The notes under the pieces: generated by a model
Database searches by the model: none
Seen by the model: the letters and a program-made list of their open reading frames with translations, nothing else
What the model was told of the DNA's origin: nothing
Part shown: positions 46,098 to 57,866 of the stretch, one piece after another
Numbering within the stretch: the stretch's first letter is position 1
Layout: each line of letters starts with the position of its first letter
NCBI GenBank assembly: GCA_950295325.1
Contig: OX485809.1
Location: 36,895,081-36,959,080 of the forward strand
Source of the DNA: Polytrichum commune
Taxonomy: Eukaryota > Streptophyta > Polytrichopsida > Polytrichales > Polytrichaceae
Direction: 5' to 3'
Length of the DNA stretch: 64,000 nt
Position numbers and translations under genes: made by a program

Positions 46098-48056
46098 CCC
46101 TTGATGGGTGAGGGGTGAGGACTACCGCACCTGAAGATTCACGAACGCGCGTTCGTAAATCTTCGTCCTCTCTTATCGCCGCAGAGACCGCATCGTACGA
46201 AGGCGCTGACGTTGTTGCCAGTTCAGGTGGCAAAGGACTTCCAGCCGGTGTGGGATGCGCTCGGGGGTGGGATGGCCCTGCTTGGTACATTCCTGGCGAA
46301 GAGGACTGTGAGGGGTATCCTACAGGGGGATAGGGGTAGGGCTGTTGCACCGGAGCAGACTGGCTCTGCATGTCGCGCACCTCTCCATGAGGAGTGCCCG
46401 AAACACCATGGGCACAAGGGGGACCCCGGAGTGACACCCGGGACTTGTGGCGCCATTGGTGAGAGGGCCCAAGTGATCCTAGTGTGGGTGAGGGCCCCGG
46501 GCGTTGGGAACGCCTCCCACCCACAAAGACTAGGAGGCATGAGGGTGAGGCCATGAGCTATGTGTAGCTCATGGCGTGGTGATTCTAGAATGCTCAAGAT
46601 CACCTCAATCGGAGGTGTGAGCTAGGAGTTATGGCCATTTGAGTGGGGTGCTGTCCCGGGACAGCGCCCTGATACAGTGCCTGGGAGTGATTCCCAGGAC
46701 TGCCAAGGTTCAAACAGGCATAACTTCCTCAAGACTTGCCCGAATGGGGCAAGTGAGGAATCCATCGGCATCTACGTGAAGCGTAGATGAGGATGGAGTG
46801 GTTGGTTGTTATGATCAGACATCATACAAGGAAGTTATGATGGTCTGAAGCTGCTGGGGGGGTTCTAGGCCCAGCAGCTAAGGGAAAATGTCCACTTGGC
46901 CCCAACTCTTGGTAGAGAGACAAGAGGTTGGTTGGCGGTGGGGTAGGGGCTCCGTGTAGAGTCCTAGAGGCTTATATGGGTGAGGTGGTGTGGCCTCACC
47001 CACCCGAGGCCGAACGGCAAGGCCTCCATGGGCTTTGGCCTATTGTGAGGCCATAGTTGCCTAGTATGGTGCGGGTTGTTGTAGTGTTGCTCCGGCAACG
47101 CGATGATCAACATAGGATTGGACTTCCATGGATGGAAGTCCACATTGGGGAAATGGGTTACCGATTAAGGGGTGAGTCCCGAAAGCAAAGTATGAGGGTT
47201 GGTTCCCTCCTATGAACTATTGGTCTGAGGTAAGAGGAGCTATCCATTAGCATGGCGGAATGCAAAGGGTTAGCACTCGTAACCTTAGCTAGAAACGAAA
47301 ATTGGCAAGATTGTTAAGGGACCTAGCAAGGGTTGCGACACTGCATGCTTCTCAGCATCTTGAAGATGGTGTCTGTCTTTGCGGCGGAATCCCTGAGCTC
47401 CTTCTCCAGCCTCGCCATTTGTCTGGCGCTCCTCCTGCGCTGCCGCCATTTCCTCCTTCATCTTCTACTCCAGCTTGGAGTTGAGCTCGGCAACTGTGAG
47501 GGATTCCTCCTTCACCCGCTTGTTCCTGTCGTACTCCACCCCCAGTTCGGACATGATGTCCATGTCCCCCTCGTCCTCGTCGGAGACATCGATAATTGCC
47601 CCCGGCGGCAGCTCCACGTAGGGCGTCTTTTTCATCCTCCTCCTCATGTTCCCGAAGAGGTCCAAGGATGGACGCGACCGTTGGTCGAGGAGGTCGAGTG
47701 TCTCCATCTTTGGCACCGAGGAGGTCCTGGGAGACCCCGACGTCGAGCATCCCCCAGGTGTGCCGAAGGGATCCAGTCCAGATACTCTTGCGGGGGCGAC
47801 ATCTTGGGTTGCCCCAGCAGACGACCCGGTGTAGCCCCCAGGAGTCCCATGGGGGTCTGAAGGCTGTCTTGATGGCGGCAATAGCAGCAGAGGAGTGACA
47901 TCCAACGACTGGATGATCGCTTCGAGGTTAGCTGAGGGGGTGGGCTCGTCATCATCCGTGTCAATTACCGGCGTTCCCCCCTCGGATGGCAAGCTGAAGT
48001 CTGTCCTGGGGCCACTCATGTCACCCAGGTCCATCATTGACGCCTGGACGAGGCTT
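46098..48056 (-). pseudogene. Element B linker exon of the large gene, upstream half, multiply broken
   Basis: Minus-strand open stretches carry the same kind of sequence as A's linker exon: VIDTDDDEPTPSANLE, an acidic IDVSDEDEGDMDIM block, RVKEESLTVAELNSKLE, a coiled-coil-like segment (MARLEKELRDSAAK, read after a frameshift) and a Gln/Pro/Tyr-rich part (QSQSAPVQQPYPYPP). Breaks: a TAG after NSKLE (about 47465), a 1-base frameshift just downstream, a 970-bp solo LTR, and the 20-kb element A at 46093. The upstream end is cut at about 48056, where unit C's inverted repeat starts. A family 2 palindrome (46141-46156) is translated within it. Confidence 0.65.
46371..47340. mobile_element. 970-bp solo-LTR-like insertion in element B
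   Basis: Begins TGTCGCGCACC and ends GGTTGCGACA (TG...CA with TGTCGC/GCGACA short inverted ends). A 5-bp TSD CTGCA is at 46366-46370 and 47341-47345. No ORF. It interrupts the coiled-coil coding part of element B's large gene, and removing it plus one TSD copy (975 bp) does not change frame. Confidence 0.85.
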
Positions 48057-48109
48057 GTATGCGAGCGGTGAGCGGAGAGCGGAGAGCGGCAATTTGGAGA
48101 GTGGAGAGC

Positions 48110-48690
48110 AGAAATGTGGTAAAAATAGGATAGATTCTGCATTAAATTTAGAATTCCCTTAAAATAGTAAAAGAATTTACTTAGAATATTCCAGATTCTG
48201 CCAAAAATAGAAAATTGTTGGGACCTATTTCCGTGGAATGTGTGGGCACTAAATAAAATAAATGCCCTGAATTTGAAATGGTCTGATTTAGTTTGAGAAC
48301 CGTGAAGTGCCAAAATGATCGTAAAATTGTGATATAATAATTAAGTAGATGATGAAAACCAATGATGATCCCAATATGTATAGAGACACATGATACGGTT
48401 GAGTATTGTAATCCAACTTTGTGAGCTGAATAAAAATAATCCATGGAATTATATTTATTATATTTTTGAGCTGACAATATTTAATTATTCAATGAAAATC
48501 TTATATCACTTAGTATATGGTGTACTCTATTAGAAACATGGATGAATAGGCACTACTTCATCTATCATGTTGATGGGAGAAAGAGACACTTAGAGTAAAT
48601 CCTAGGCCCGATCTAAAGGGTGAGTTAAAATTCCACTCTCGAGAATACCTTTGACCTCGTTGAAGCTGAAGGTTGGCGCGTGGATGAAAA
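48110..48690. other. Unit C left subterminal region, no gene
   Basis: AT-rich sequence between the inverted repeat and the 3' end of the MULE gene. Nothing recognised. Confidence 0.45.
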
Positions 48691-48698
48691 GCTCTACA

Positions 48699-51600
48699 TC
48701 AGGATTGTGATGGCAGACCTTTAAAAAAAATATAGTAAACATGCTTGCAATACGAGAATTGACTCCGCCCTCGAAAGTTGGTCATTGTCTTCTTGAATGC
48801 AGGGTAGGTGCAACCCGGGAGGGAACTGATGGTGATGTGGTATTGTGTCACGTCGGGTGGCGTCATTGAGTCTAGCGCAATGATGCAGCCATGGCCAGGG
48901 TGAGGAATCATCGTCACCGAGCGGAGTTGAACTTTGAGAGAGTCCGCAGAGCCCATGGATAACCGCTGCTGAGGGTTTGGACGGGTTGCGGTGCGCTTAA
49001 CGAGCTTCCCTTCTCTCTTCCCAGGATACCTGTCCGCATCTGCTGGCACCGGCACGGAGTCTAAATTTGCCGGAGACGGTGCAGTGGAAAAGAGCCTTCT
49101 GGGTGAGACTGGCACTTTCTGCGGCAGTTGGAATCCGGCCGCCTCGAGGGCCAGGATCTCACATTGCTTGAGGTTAGTCCCAAGTTTCACTGGTCAAACA
49201 TCCGGAATGCTTGACCTCTCCTGTTCCGCAGAGTATTGAACAACCCATTTGCGCCTGCTACCCTTAACGCACCTATGGATATCATCTGAGCAGAAGAAAA
49301 ACTCTGTGGTCTCTTTCACATTTCTCCTAGTGCTGTGTCATAGACCGGTGTACGTAGGGGCAGGGGTTGATTTTGCACCCCTTACGATTCTCTCAGTACA
49401 CTTCTTTTTGGTGACGGCTCTCTGTGCCCAACAACATTTGTCAGAAGTCTTTGGCAACCGAGCGATGTGCCACTCCTTCACGTTCACCCTAGTCTCCTCG
49501 ACGGCAGTGACGTGGCTGATCCGTCCCACGGGGATGGGGGACGGGACGATATCGTCCGCATGTGGCGCCGGGGGTGTAACTTCCGGGACATTGGAATCTT
49601 CCTCTTCAACAATTATGGGCATGTCAGTGGAATGAGTCCGGACAGCCCTACTAGAGGCACGGGGATGTGAGAAGTTGACCTTATCAGGTCTGTGCGACTC
49701 CTCTTCTGCTCCAAGAGGTAGATTTGCTTTGCGCTTCGTGGACCCGAACACCTCTTCCCCAGCCATACAAGGCACCCGGGTACAGAACTCTTATGCTCCA
49801 GGCATGTCCATCATGGGGTCTTCGAGGACTAAAGGATTACCCGTTTGCTTCGCCCTACGCTCTGCCAACCTTAGCTTGAGCTCTTTCTTTGTAGGGCCTG
49901 TACCGCCAACATCACCTTTCAGGAATTGGTAGTAATTGACAACCTGAAGGAAGCCTCGAACAAAGTCGTCCACTGTAGCAACATAGAGGTCGCCGCCGCT
50001 GTTTCCAGACGATTGAAGCCACTTGTTGTGTATTGATTCGGCGAGATTACATGAAGGCATTTCTGCTAGTTCTTCTACTGTAAATTTCTGCGTGTACATA
50101 GTGTAAGCAATTAGAAATTGGAGAAGAGTTGTTTCATATTAGAGTGAAAAGAAAAAAAGAAAAAAACAACAAGTTTAGGGTGAACATACCCCGGTCATGA
50201 AGCCTCCCCATTGGCGATAACGGAAGTGCCAGAATGCAAGCCAGAGCTCGAGTTTGTCAAGTGCCTTCTCTGTCACTGCCCGGGCGGATACCCACCATGC
50301 ACGTAGCCCGTGGTACAGGTTCTCCACTTCGTCCATGGTCCTGGCGGTCCTATATTGGTGGCACATCTTCTTGTGTTGCTCCCAGAGTTCTTCGGGGATG
50401 TATTTCTCGGTATACTTAACCATAGATTGGGTCCAGTGAAACTGACAGGTTCTTTCCCGGTCATCCATACGGTCCTCCTTCTTCCCGTTGCCATATATGA
50501 CCCGAACTGCATTCCAATTGGCCTGGGCGTTGTCGGCCATGAAACCCTTGAAGTTGGTATCGACAACGCCATTCCTCTCCATCACAGCATTGAGATTCTT
50601 CCAGAAAACGATCTGGGCATCACAGTCCTCCGATTGCATGTCACAGCTTGCAATGGTCATGACACGACAATACGTGGAGTCATACACGTGGCATGCCATT
50701 GTGGTCCACTGTCTCACCCGTTTCACATGGTCGAACATAATCCAAGCATTCTTCAGATCTTCGTCGGGCTGCATACGCTTCACCAAATCTACCCCACTAC
50801 CAGGCCCGACTTCCGACATCTTAAAGACAAAAACCTTGTCAAGATCTGCCCCTTGACCTGGGAATTTGTTCTCCTGCACAAATGCCCATAAACTAATTCC
50901 ATGGAGTTTGGTGATAGAGTCCATGACACCATACCTTCTGAGGAAACGGAAGCTCATGACCTTGTTGCGGATGTTTGGGGAAGCCATGTCCTTGCACCGG
51001 TCGAATACTGGAACAAGTTCCTCAAGAGAAAGCTTCTTTGTTGGCGCGTCATCGGGTTGAAGGAGATAACTGCCAATTAGAACTTTGCTAGCCTCCAACA
51101 CAACCGCACTCCTGGTAGCCTGGGGAGTCTTCTCGATCTGTTCTTCAATTAGGCCACTGATCTCAGCCTTAGTGTCTCTGTAGTCGCCCACCTTGACTGG
51201 GTGATCGTGAATTCCAAGGTGGATACACGCTCTTGTATGGTTGATTTTGCCAGCAACATAATAAATCTTAGCCCCACATGTAGCAATACATGTCGGGGGT
51301 TCTTTACACACCTTACAAACAAGCGTAAAGTCAGTTGGGGGTGCTTGATCCACTACAAAGGCTTGGAGGGTACAACCTTCAAACTCTGTCTCGTTGACTT
51401 CGAAAATACGAGGTCGGCGGATCAGATATTCGCACTCCTTGTTCTTGCAACGCAGGTGTCCAACGCAGGAGGAAGAACGGAAGGACAAACCAAAGTCGTT
51501 TGTGATGTTGGTGGTGATGGTCTTGGTCCACACATGGCCGTCGTAACGCTTGTCCATTCCATGCATAGACTTGGCCTGTGACCGTGCGGCCGTGTGACCA

Positions 51601-52532
51601 ACGGGAGGCAACTCGAAGATGACAACACCATCGAACAGAGCAGGAAGGTACTCTACCCTCTCGTGTCTAATCACCGAGTAGTCTATTTTTTTAAGAATGT
51701 TTTTTTTTCCCGGCATTGCTGCAAGTTGTTTTAATAATGGTACTATGCTAACAGTATCTTGCGACAAAGGATATACTTTAGGAGTGTCCCCACCAACTAT
51801 AACCTGAGGCGGGGGCTTGGTGGGACTGACCTCGTCATCTGAAGAAAGTGTAATTACAGATTCTACTCTAGAGTTGTCTACAATAGGCGTCTCGAGACCG
51901 GGTTCGAGCTTGACCTTCACATCACGTGGCAGAGGAGTTTGAATGGTGCATGTAGAGGAAGAGCGAGGAGTGAGGATCTCAGTAGAAGCAGCCATCTGAG
52001 ATTCAGTGAGGCCATAGACTCGGTAACTACCTGGATGAAGAGTCCAAAACATGTTATTGTTCTCATCACGATGCGAAATGCGACCTAGGGTATGTGTAAG
52101 CTCAGACGTGACAACATCAAAAATATCCTCGTCAACAACAATAGTGTCCTCTCTGAAACCGAACCGAATACTTAGACGTTGGGATGTCATGTAAGCTAGT
52201 CCGCTGTCATCCATGCGAAAGGTAAGTGGGACTCTCTCTCCATCGGCTCTGAGGATTGCCATACCGACTTCTCCGTTAGCAGGCACATGAGCCATGATGA
52301 GGGGAATGAGGCCTTGCGCGGTGATGGAAATATGGAAGAGGTTTCTCAACATTTTGGGAAACCTATTTATTGGAAATGAATGGCCAAAGACAACAATGAT
52401 GGACAGATCCAAATGACGGATGAACAATGAAGGAAAGCATGAATAAATACTTCTAAAAATGACCCACCCTAAACCAAGGAGTCTGAAAGGGAGCAGAAAG
52501 GCTGTCAAGATATACCAAATTATATCAGTCAA
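48699..52532 (-). pseudogene. MULE-type transposase gene of unit C, N-terminal part open, C-terminal part with nonsense codons
   Basis: Exon 1 is about 52295 (MAHVPANGE; 52532 if an earlier start is used) to a GTATGT donor at about 50190. Exon 2 starts with KFTVEELAE after acceptor CACGCAG. Order: a disordered acidic N-terminus, then a zinc-binding WRKY/GCM- or FLYWCH-like module (CKVCKEPPTCIATC ... CIHLGIHDHPV, about 51330-51210). The RNase H-like core of Mutator transposases follows, with FMADNAQANWNAV (about 50540-50500) and CQFHWTQSMVKY (about 50450). Then NLAESIHNKWLQ and a C-terminal SWIM-like motif (PGCTYPAFKK...YCKHVYYIF) in which one Cys is Tyr. Exon 2 contains in-frame TAA after MMDMPGA and TGA after TYTGL and after SSIPDV; the frame is otherwise continuous. 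The long first exon looks intact, so a truncated product is possible. Confidence 0.78.
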
Positions 52533-52664
52533 GTCATGGTAGACATTCTACTTGACAAGATAGTATTTATTTTTAAATAGTAGAATCCAATAACATGCAT
52601 ATATACTAAACATGATAGTACCTCATGAATAAGAAATTCCAAACATTAGAATGCAACATTGTTA

Positions 52665-53084
52665 TTAACGACGAATACACTTATGGGGCCCTTTGCCATA
52701 TTTGTCACCGTCATGTTTATGACAATGGTCAATCCCCAAACTATGAACTGCAGTGCATGCTGCGCAATCGAGTTTCTGACCTTTGGCATTCTTAAACAGG
52801 GATCTAGAGTAAGTGCCCGGTTTAATAACCCCTGCTCTAGAATAGGCATGAGTTTGTAAAGTAGACTTGTCCTCTTTCAGCGTTGCAACATCTGCCTGCA
52901 AAGATGGAGTATGTGGTTGAGGAGTGTGAACGACGACAGCCGGAGAAACTGAGCAGTCATGTGGGTTGGGAATCTTAATGATGTTGACGTCTGAAGAACC
53001 ATCGATGGTCAACTTGGTGTGAATTCCAGAGGAACTAGGAGCACCTGACGGAGGAAGGTTGGGGGGACTTGCGTCAGTACCCAT
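52665..53084 (-). CDS. Small protein with C-terminal Cys/His cluster (unit C)
   Basis: 139 residues from MGTDASPP (53084) to a TAA. The first ~90 residues are Pro/Ser-rich and probably disordered. The end is Cys/His-rich (CAACTAVHSLGIDHCHKHDG, then PHKCIRR), which could bind one zinc. No known family. It lies upstream of the MULE gene on the same strand and divergent from the ParB/methyltransferase gene. It could be an upstream exon or partner of the MULE gene. Confidence 0.5.
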   Translation of the reverse strand: MGTDASPPNLPPSGAPSSSGIHTKLTIDGSSDVNIIKIPNPHDCSVSPAVVVHTPQPHTPSLQADVATLKEDKSTLQTHAYSRAGVIKPGTYSRSLFKNAKGQKLDCAACTAVHSLGIDHCHKHDGDKYGKGPHKCIRR

Positions 53085-53730
53085 TTGAGAAGAATATGAG
53101 TAGATTACATGAAGGAATGGGTACAAGTAATCGGGTATTATATACACTTAGGGTAGACACCAATGCACTTAGAATATTTGATAACCTGTTAGATCAATAT
53201 AGAGTCAATATGTATTTATGTAAATTGTGACAAACTGTAGCATGAAGGATTAGAATGTATTACAATGGAAATATGAAAGAGGAATCTCAACATCGTGGGC
53301 TACCTATTTATTAGGAATGTGCTGCCAAAAGAGAATTGCGATGCACAAGCTCTACATGACGGAGGTACTCTAAACGAGAGTAACATTAATATTTTTAAAA
53401 TTTGTAACGCTGTCACGATATACAAAATAAGAGAGTACAAGTCATGGTAGACATACTACTTGACAGGCAATTACATATTATTAGTTGGCGCCGATATAAA
53501 GCCTGAAATCATAATTAGGCATGACGTTTCAGGACAAGAATAGGAAGTATAATGAAATCCGAATTAGGCATTAAATAAAGGAATGTCACACCTAGAAAGT
53601 CTTGTCTTAGATTTCGTGAAACTCATATCCTTTCACTTAGTGTCAAAAGTTATGAATTTCATGAGAGGCGTAAGACGTGTTTGATTGACGGGAGGGTTTG
53701 CGAGTGTTGGAGTAGACATGCACAGGAAGG
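53085..53730. promoter_or_regulatory. Divergent intergenic region, possible bidirectional promoter (inference)
   Basis: Lies between the minus-strand small protein gene and the first plus-strand exon of the unit C ParB/methyltransferase gene. No palindrome family or clear TATA arrangement stands out. Confidence 0.3.
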
Positions 53731-54082
53731 GTGACACGTGACATGCAGGCCCCTATCAAGAGGAGAAAGAAGAGAGGGAAGTTATATTTCAGTAGCACTA
53801 AGAAATTGAAGTCGAGCAGGATGGGGAGGAAGAAGGTGGCGCCTGAAACATATGACACTAGTGGAATTAACAAAGTTTTAGATTTTGACGACACTGAGGA
53901 GAACGGAACATTATCGACGATAGACGAATCTCTGGGTCCCTCAAAATCCAAGAGCCCAGGATCACAGTGTCGAGAAGCATCAAAGGATGTGGGGACAGAG
54001 TCCAATCCCGCATCCAATCCAGCATCGCAAGAGGAGAGTGGCGAGGAAGTAGTTGAAGAGACGAGCTTGATGGAACCAGAAG
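53731..54082 (+). CDS. Candidate first exon of the unit C ParB/methyltransferase gene
   Basis: Opens MTRDMQAPIKRRKKRGK, a strong nuclear-localisation-like stretch, followed by a second basic patch (RMGRKKV) and an acidic Ser-rich part ending LMEPE. A GT follows at 54083 (donor AG|GTTGGT, weak). Its phase (one base over) matches the exon starting at 57867, and the join would give LMEPED then EVRLTDG. If correct, the intervening 3.8-kb intron consists almost wholly of satellite units. The exon reads on to a stop at about 54102 if not spliced. Confidence 0.45.
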
Positions 54083-54579
54083 GTTGGTTCCTCGGACCCT
54101 AAAGTTGACAATTTTGAAAGAATTTAGACGCGGAATAGAAGTTAGCCCAAAAAGTGGTGGGCTTAGAATAGCCAAAGAATAGGACCCGTCAAGGACACCC
54201 CTCCGGAAGTGATTGTATGGCTTAGTAGTGCAGTCAAATTTCGATATTGAGGGAATCTTTCTAGAGCCCTAGGGTACACCCGAGTGGGTCCAAAGGTTTA
54301 CGGGTTTAGAGTTTGAAGATAAAGCCAAGGAGTGAAGTCAACTTTGAAAATTGAGGGAATCTTTTGGAGCTCTAGGGTGCCCCCGAGGGTGTGGAAGGGT
54401 TTTGTTGTTGAGGGTTTGATTGTAACGTGAGGTAGGATTTGGAGGCCGAGGATGGAACCCGAAGTGTCCAGCGGAGACTCAGGTTCATATATTCGGACCC
54501 CCTAAGTCCATTTTGGTCTTGGTTGAAGGACAGAACAGGGTGCTTGATATGAGAGTGAAGTTCAGATTGTGAGGATATA

Positions 54580-57500
54580 AAGTGGTGCCCCCGAGGGGTG
54601 CCGTTAACGGCACCCCCTTCGGGGGTCATTTTTTTATTTTTTTGGTGCTTGAAAATGGCCTGTCTACACACTGTAAGGTTGAGGATGAGTCAATATGGCT
54701 AGAAATTTTAGGTGGGTCATATACTCGGACCCCCTTAAGGATCATATAAGGATCTATAATATACTCATAAATATCAGATTATGAGGATATAAAGTGCTGC
54801 CGTTAACGGCACCCCCTTTGGGGGTTTTATTTTTATTTTTTTGGTGCTTGAAAATGGCTTGTTTATGCACTCTAAGGTTGAAGGTAAGTCAATATGGCTA
54901 GAAATTGCAGGTGGGTCATATACTCGGACCCCATTAAGTTGATTTTGGTCTTGGTTGAAGGTCATATAAGGATGCACAATATACTCATAAATATCAGATT
55001 TTGAGGTTGTAATGTGGTGCCCCCGAGAGGTGCCGTTAACGGCACCCCCTTTGGGGGTCTTTATTTTTATTTTTTTGGTGCTTGAAAATGGCCTGTCTAC
55101 ACACTGTAAGGTTGAGGATGAATCAATATGGCTAGAAATTTTAGGTGGGTCATATACTCGGACCCCCTTAAGGATCATATAAGGATCTATAATATACTCA
55201 TAAATATCAGATTGTGAGGATATAAAGTGGTGCCCCCGAGGGGTGCCGTTAACGGCACCCCCTTTAGGGGTCTTTTTTTTAATTTTTTTGGTGCTTGAAA
55301 ATGGCCTGTTTATGCACTCTAAGGTTGAGGGTAAGTCAATATGGCTAGAAATTGCAGGTGGGTCATATACTCGGACCCCCTTAAGTTGATTTTGGTCTTG
55401 GTTGAAGGTCATGTAAGGATGCACAATATACTCATAAATATCAGATTTTGAGGTTGTAATGTGGTGCCCCCGAGAGGTGCCGTTAACGGCACCCCCTTAG
55501 GGGGTCTTTTTTTTAATTTGTTTGGTGCTTGAAAATGGCATGTTTATGCACTCTAAGGTTGAGGGTAAGTCAATATGGCTAGAAATTGCAGGTGGGTCAT
55601 ATACTCGGACCCCCTTAAGTTGATTTTGGTCTTGGTTGAAGGTCATGTAAGGATGCACAATATACTCATAAATATCAGATTTTGAGGTTGTAATGTGGTG
55701 CCCCCGAGAGGTGCCGTTAACGGCACCCCCTTAGGGGGTCTTTTTTTAAATTTGTTTGGTGCTTGAAAATGACATGTTTATGCACTCTAAGGTTGAGGGT
55801 AAGTCAATATGGCTTGAAATTTTAGGTGGGTCATATACTCGGACCCCTTTAAGTTTATTTTAGTCTTGGTTGAAGGTCATATAAGGATGCATAATATACT
55901 CATAAATATCAGATTTTGAGGTTGTAATGTGGTGCCCCCGAGAGGTGCGGTTAAAGGCACCCCCTTCGGGGGTTTTTTTTTTTGATTTTTTTGGTGCTTG
56001 AAAATGGCCTGTCTACACACTGTAAGGGTGAGGATGAATCAATATGGCTAGAAATTTTAGGTGGGTCATATACTCGGACCCCCTTAAGGATCATATAAGG
56101 ATCTATAATATACTCATAAATATCAGATTGTGAGGATATAAAGTGGTGCCCCCGAGGGGTGCCGTTAACGGCACCCCCTTTGGGGGTCTTTTTTTAAATT
56201 TTTTTGGTGCTTGAAAATGGCTTGTTTATGCACTCTAAGGTTGAGGGTAAGTCAATATGGCTAGAAATTGCTCGTTGGTCATATATTCGGACCCCCTTAA
56301 GTTGATTTTGGTCTTGGTTGAAGGTCATATAAGGATGCATAATATACTCATAAATATCAGATTTTGAGGTTGTAATGTGGTGCCCCAGAGGGGTGCCGTT
56401 GACGGCACCCCCCTTGGGGGTTTTTATTTATTTTTTTGGTGCTTCAAAATGGTCTGTTTATGCACTCCAAGGTTGAAGCTAAGTCAATATGGCCAGAAAT
56501 TGCAGGTGGGTCATATACTCGGACCCCCTTAAGTTGATTTTGGTCTTGGTTGAAGGTCATATAAGGATGCATAATATACTCATAAATATCAGATTGTGAG
56601 GATAAAATGTGGTGCCCCCGAGGGGTGCCGTTAACGGCACCCCCATTGGGTGTCTTTATTTTTATTTTTGTGGTGCTTGAAAATGGCATGTTTATGCACT
56701 CTAAGGTTGAGGATGAGTCAATATGGCTAGAAATTTTAGGTGGGTTATATACTCGGACCCCCTTAAGTTGATTTTGGTCTTGGTTGAAGGTCATCTAAGG
56801 ATGCATAATATACTCATAAATATGAGATTTTGAGGTTATAAAGTGGTACCCCCGAGTGGTGCCGTTAACGGCATCCCCTTTGGGGTTTTTTTTTTTTTTT
56901 TGGTGCTTGAAAATGGCATGTTTATGCACGCTAAGGTTGAAGGTAAGTCAATATGGCTAGAAATTGCTCGTTGGTCATATATTCGGACCCCCTTAAGTTG
57001 ATTTTGGTCTTGGTTGAAGGTCATATAGGGATGCATAATATACTCATAAATATCAGATTTTGAGGTTGTAATGTGGTGCCCCCGAGAGGTGCCGTTAACG
57101 GCACCCCCCTCGGGGGTCTTTTTTTAATTTGTTTGGTGCTTGAAAATGGCATGTTTATGCACTCTAGGGTTGAGGGTAAGTCAATATGGCCAGAAATTGC
57201 AGGTGGGTCATATATTCGGACCCCCTTAAGTTGATTTTAGTCTTGGTTGAAGGTCATATAAGGATGCATAATATATTCATAAATATCAGATTGTGAGGAT
57301 AAAATGTGGTGCCCCGGAGGGGTGCCGTTAACAGCACCCCCCTCGGGGGCTTTTTTTTTGGATTTTTTTGGTGCTTGAATATGGGCTGTCTACACAGTGT
57401 AAGGTTGAGGATGAGTCAATATGGCTAGACTTTTCAGGTGGGTTATATATTCGGACCCCCTTAAGTTGATTTTGGTCTTGGTTGAAGGTCATATAAGGAT

Positions 57501-57610
57501 GCATAATATGCTCATAAATATCAGATTGTAAGGATAAACTGTGGTGCCCTCGAGAGGTGCTGTTAACGGCACCCCCTCAGGGGTATTTTTTTTGATTTTT
57601 TTGTTTCTTG
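54580..57610. repeat. ~233-bp satellite array 1 with nested palindromes
   Basis: About fourteen units. Each holds GGTGCCGTTAACGGCACC (perfect palindrome), followed by a CCCCC-TTNG-GGGGG hairpin and a T run. Then come TGGTGCTTGAAAATGGC, AGTCAATATGGCTAG, CATATACTCGGACCCCCTTAA, TTTGGTCTTGGTTGAAGG and AATATACTCATAAATATCAG. Some units are short (about 190-210 bp) through a deletion. The flanking half GGTGCCCCCGAGAGG is a second imperfect arm. The GTTAAC core is kept in most units while surrounding bases vary. It lies directly upstream of, or inside the first intron of, the ParB/methyltransferase gene. Confidence 0.95.
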
Positions 57611-57866
57611 TATATGGCCTGTATATGTACTCTATACATTAGGATAACTGAGTATGCCTTAGTATGACTGAAGATGGTTTGAGGTTTCTCGTTGCGCTTA
57701 CAGGTGGCCCTCTATGGGTTTTTTTTCTTTGTTTGATTATGAAGCTTCAGGTTTTGGTTATTGATCTGATTTTAAGGTTTAGGAGTGCGCTTTAGTTCAA
57801 TTGTTTGGAGTTAAAGACAAGTTCTTATCACTTCTAATGTATTTTGATGCTGAGACTTTTGTTCAG

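Noticed and set aside
42768-49791. A variant genetic code with TAA/TAG read as glutamine, as in some ulvophyte algae
   Set aside because: The unit C ParB/methyltransferase gene runs for over 900 codons with no TAA or TAG and uses CAA/CAG normally. The MULE gene also has in-frame TGA. Isolated mutations explain the data better.
54580-57610. Rho-independent terminators (C/G hairpin plus T run) or plus/minus-strand peptides in the satellite
   Set aside because: The hairpin-T pattern is part of every repeat unit in eukaryotic DNA, and the open frames through it are repeat translations interrupted differently in each unit.
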